The position numbers were made by a program, and so were the translations under genes. Positions 63,512 to 64,000 of a stretch of 64,000 nucleotides of DNA are shown here, in pieces. How positions within the stretch are numbered: position 1 is the stretch's first letter; each line of letters starts with the position of its first letter. The DNA comes from Dokdonella immobilis (GTDB taxonomy: Bacteria; Pseudomonadota; Gammaproteobacteria; Xanthomonadales; Rhodanobacteraceae), in contig NZ_FOVF01000003.1 of the NCBI RefSeq assembly GCF_900115085.1, forward strand, positions 124,001-188,000, in the 5' to 3' direction. The notes under the pieces were generated by a model. That model did no database searches, had not been told where the DNA came from, and was given only the letters and a program-made list of their open reading frames with translations.

Positions 63512-64000
63512 ATGATCGAATTCGAACTGCTCAAGCGCATCATCGAGGCCGCCCTGCTGGCCTCCGGCAATCCGCTCACGCCAACCCAGCTGCTCGCTCT
63601 GTTTGGAGAGAACGAGGCGACGAGCCACGACGAAATCGCCAGGGCGATCGCCTCGTTGCAGGCCGATTGCGATTCGCGCGGCATCGAACTGGTCGAAGTC
63701 GCATCCGGTTTCCGCTATCAGGTGCGCCAGGACGTGCACCCCTGGGTGGCGCGCCTCTGGACCGAACGGCCGAGCCGCTATTCGCGCGCCTTGCTCGAGA
63801 CCCTCGCCCTGATCGCCTATCGCCAGCCCATCACCCGTGCGGAAATCGAGCAGATCCGCGGAGTCGCGGTGTCCACGCATATCGTCAAGACGCTCGAGGA
63901 ACGCGAGTGGATCCGCGTCGTCGGTCACCGTGACGTGCCGGGAAAGCCGGCCTTGTTCGGAACCACCCGGGGCTTTCTCGACTATTTCGGCCTGAAGTCG
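63512..64000 (+). CDS. scpB: Segregation and condensation protein B, cut by the window edge
   Basis: ScpB dimers bind ScpA and regulate SMC ATPase. The visible 163 codons cover most of the two winged helices: FELLKRIIEAALLASGNPLT, QADCDSRGIELVEVASGFRY, RYSRALLETLALIAYRQPIT and RAEIEQIRGVAVSTHIVKTL, typical of the family. The end FGTTRGFLDYFGLKS reaches the right edge, so the C-terminus is missing. The ATG at 63512 lies 10 bases after the scpA stop. Confidence 0.96.
   Translation, partial: MIEFELLKRIIEAALLASGNPLTPTQLLALFGENEATSHDEIARAIASLQADCDSRGIELVEVASGFRYQVRQDVHPWVARLWTERPSRYSRALLETLALIAYRQPITRAEIEQIRGVAVSTHIVKTLEEREWIRVVGHRDVPGKPALFGTTRGFLDYFGLKS

Overview
This is a GC-rich chromosomal window from a gammaproteobacterium, most likely of the Lysobacterales (Xanthomonadales). 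The clues are a LigA of about 790 residues with an internal insertion (the family norm is about 670), the collinear block serC-pheA-hisC-aroA-cmk-rpsA-ihfB-lapA-lapB followed by surface-sugar genes and galU, a CopL-type copper protein, and the YaeQ, ImuB and DnaE2 complement. I saw no rRNA, tRNA, CRISPR array, intact insertion sequence or prophage. Genus assignment is inference.

Layout. 0-11.4 kb: a partial unknown gene, ligA and epmA, an HcaT-like transporter, a DUF2461 protein, sbcB and orn facing apart, a zinc-ribbon SDR, and a GAF/degenerate GGDEF/EAL protein. 11.4-13.8 kb: an accessory stretch with an orphan promoter/operator, an XRE regulator, a universal stress gene under a perfect FNR-type box, and about 1 kb without a convincing gene that holds a 23-bp perfect inverted repeat. 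13.8-18.4 kb: a minus-strand copper operon (copL-like, outer-membrane efflux lipoprotein, multicopper oxidase, cytochrome c fused to an NTF2-like domain). 18.5-24.5 kb: yaeQ, two flavoproteins, a small unknown protein, an AI-2E family permease and a secreted protein. 24.6-29.5 kb: the translesion pair imuB-dnaE2 without imuA; imuB carries an AT-rich patch and dnaE2 an in-frame triplicated REP-like hairpin.

30-47.2 kb is one long minus-strand run. Read in transcription order it has serC, pheA, hisC, aroA, cmk and rpsA (aromatic and serine synthesis, then translation), ending partly at a strong terminator after rpsA. Then come ihfB, lapA, lapB, a WecA-like transferase, a WbpM-like dehydratase, galU, a secreted protein, a Cys/Met-type PLP enzyme, an FAD monooxygenase and an alanine-glyoxylate type aminotransferase. 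Many junctions are 4-base ATGA or GTGA overlaps. 47.4-49.9 kb: msrPQ for periplasmic methionine sulfoxide repair and a double-FHA membrane protein.

50.1-56.1 kb is the most interesting region. A PHA-granule-region protein, a patatin-like lipase, two phasins, a Marinobacter-type bifunctional fatty acyl reductase, an acyl-CoA-binding protein and a TetR regulator lie together. No PHA synthase is seen. I read this as a neutral-lipid or fatty-alcohol storage locus coated by phasins. 56.2-64 kb: zipA and smc, then a lipoprotein PPIase, bolA and yciI, and divergently scpA-scpB, so all three condensin subunit genes sit within 7 kb. The usual smc-zipA-ligA order is broken, since ligA is at the other end of the window.
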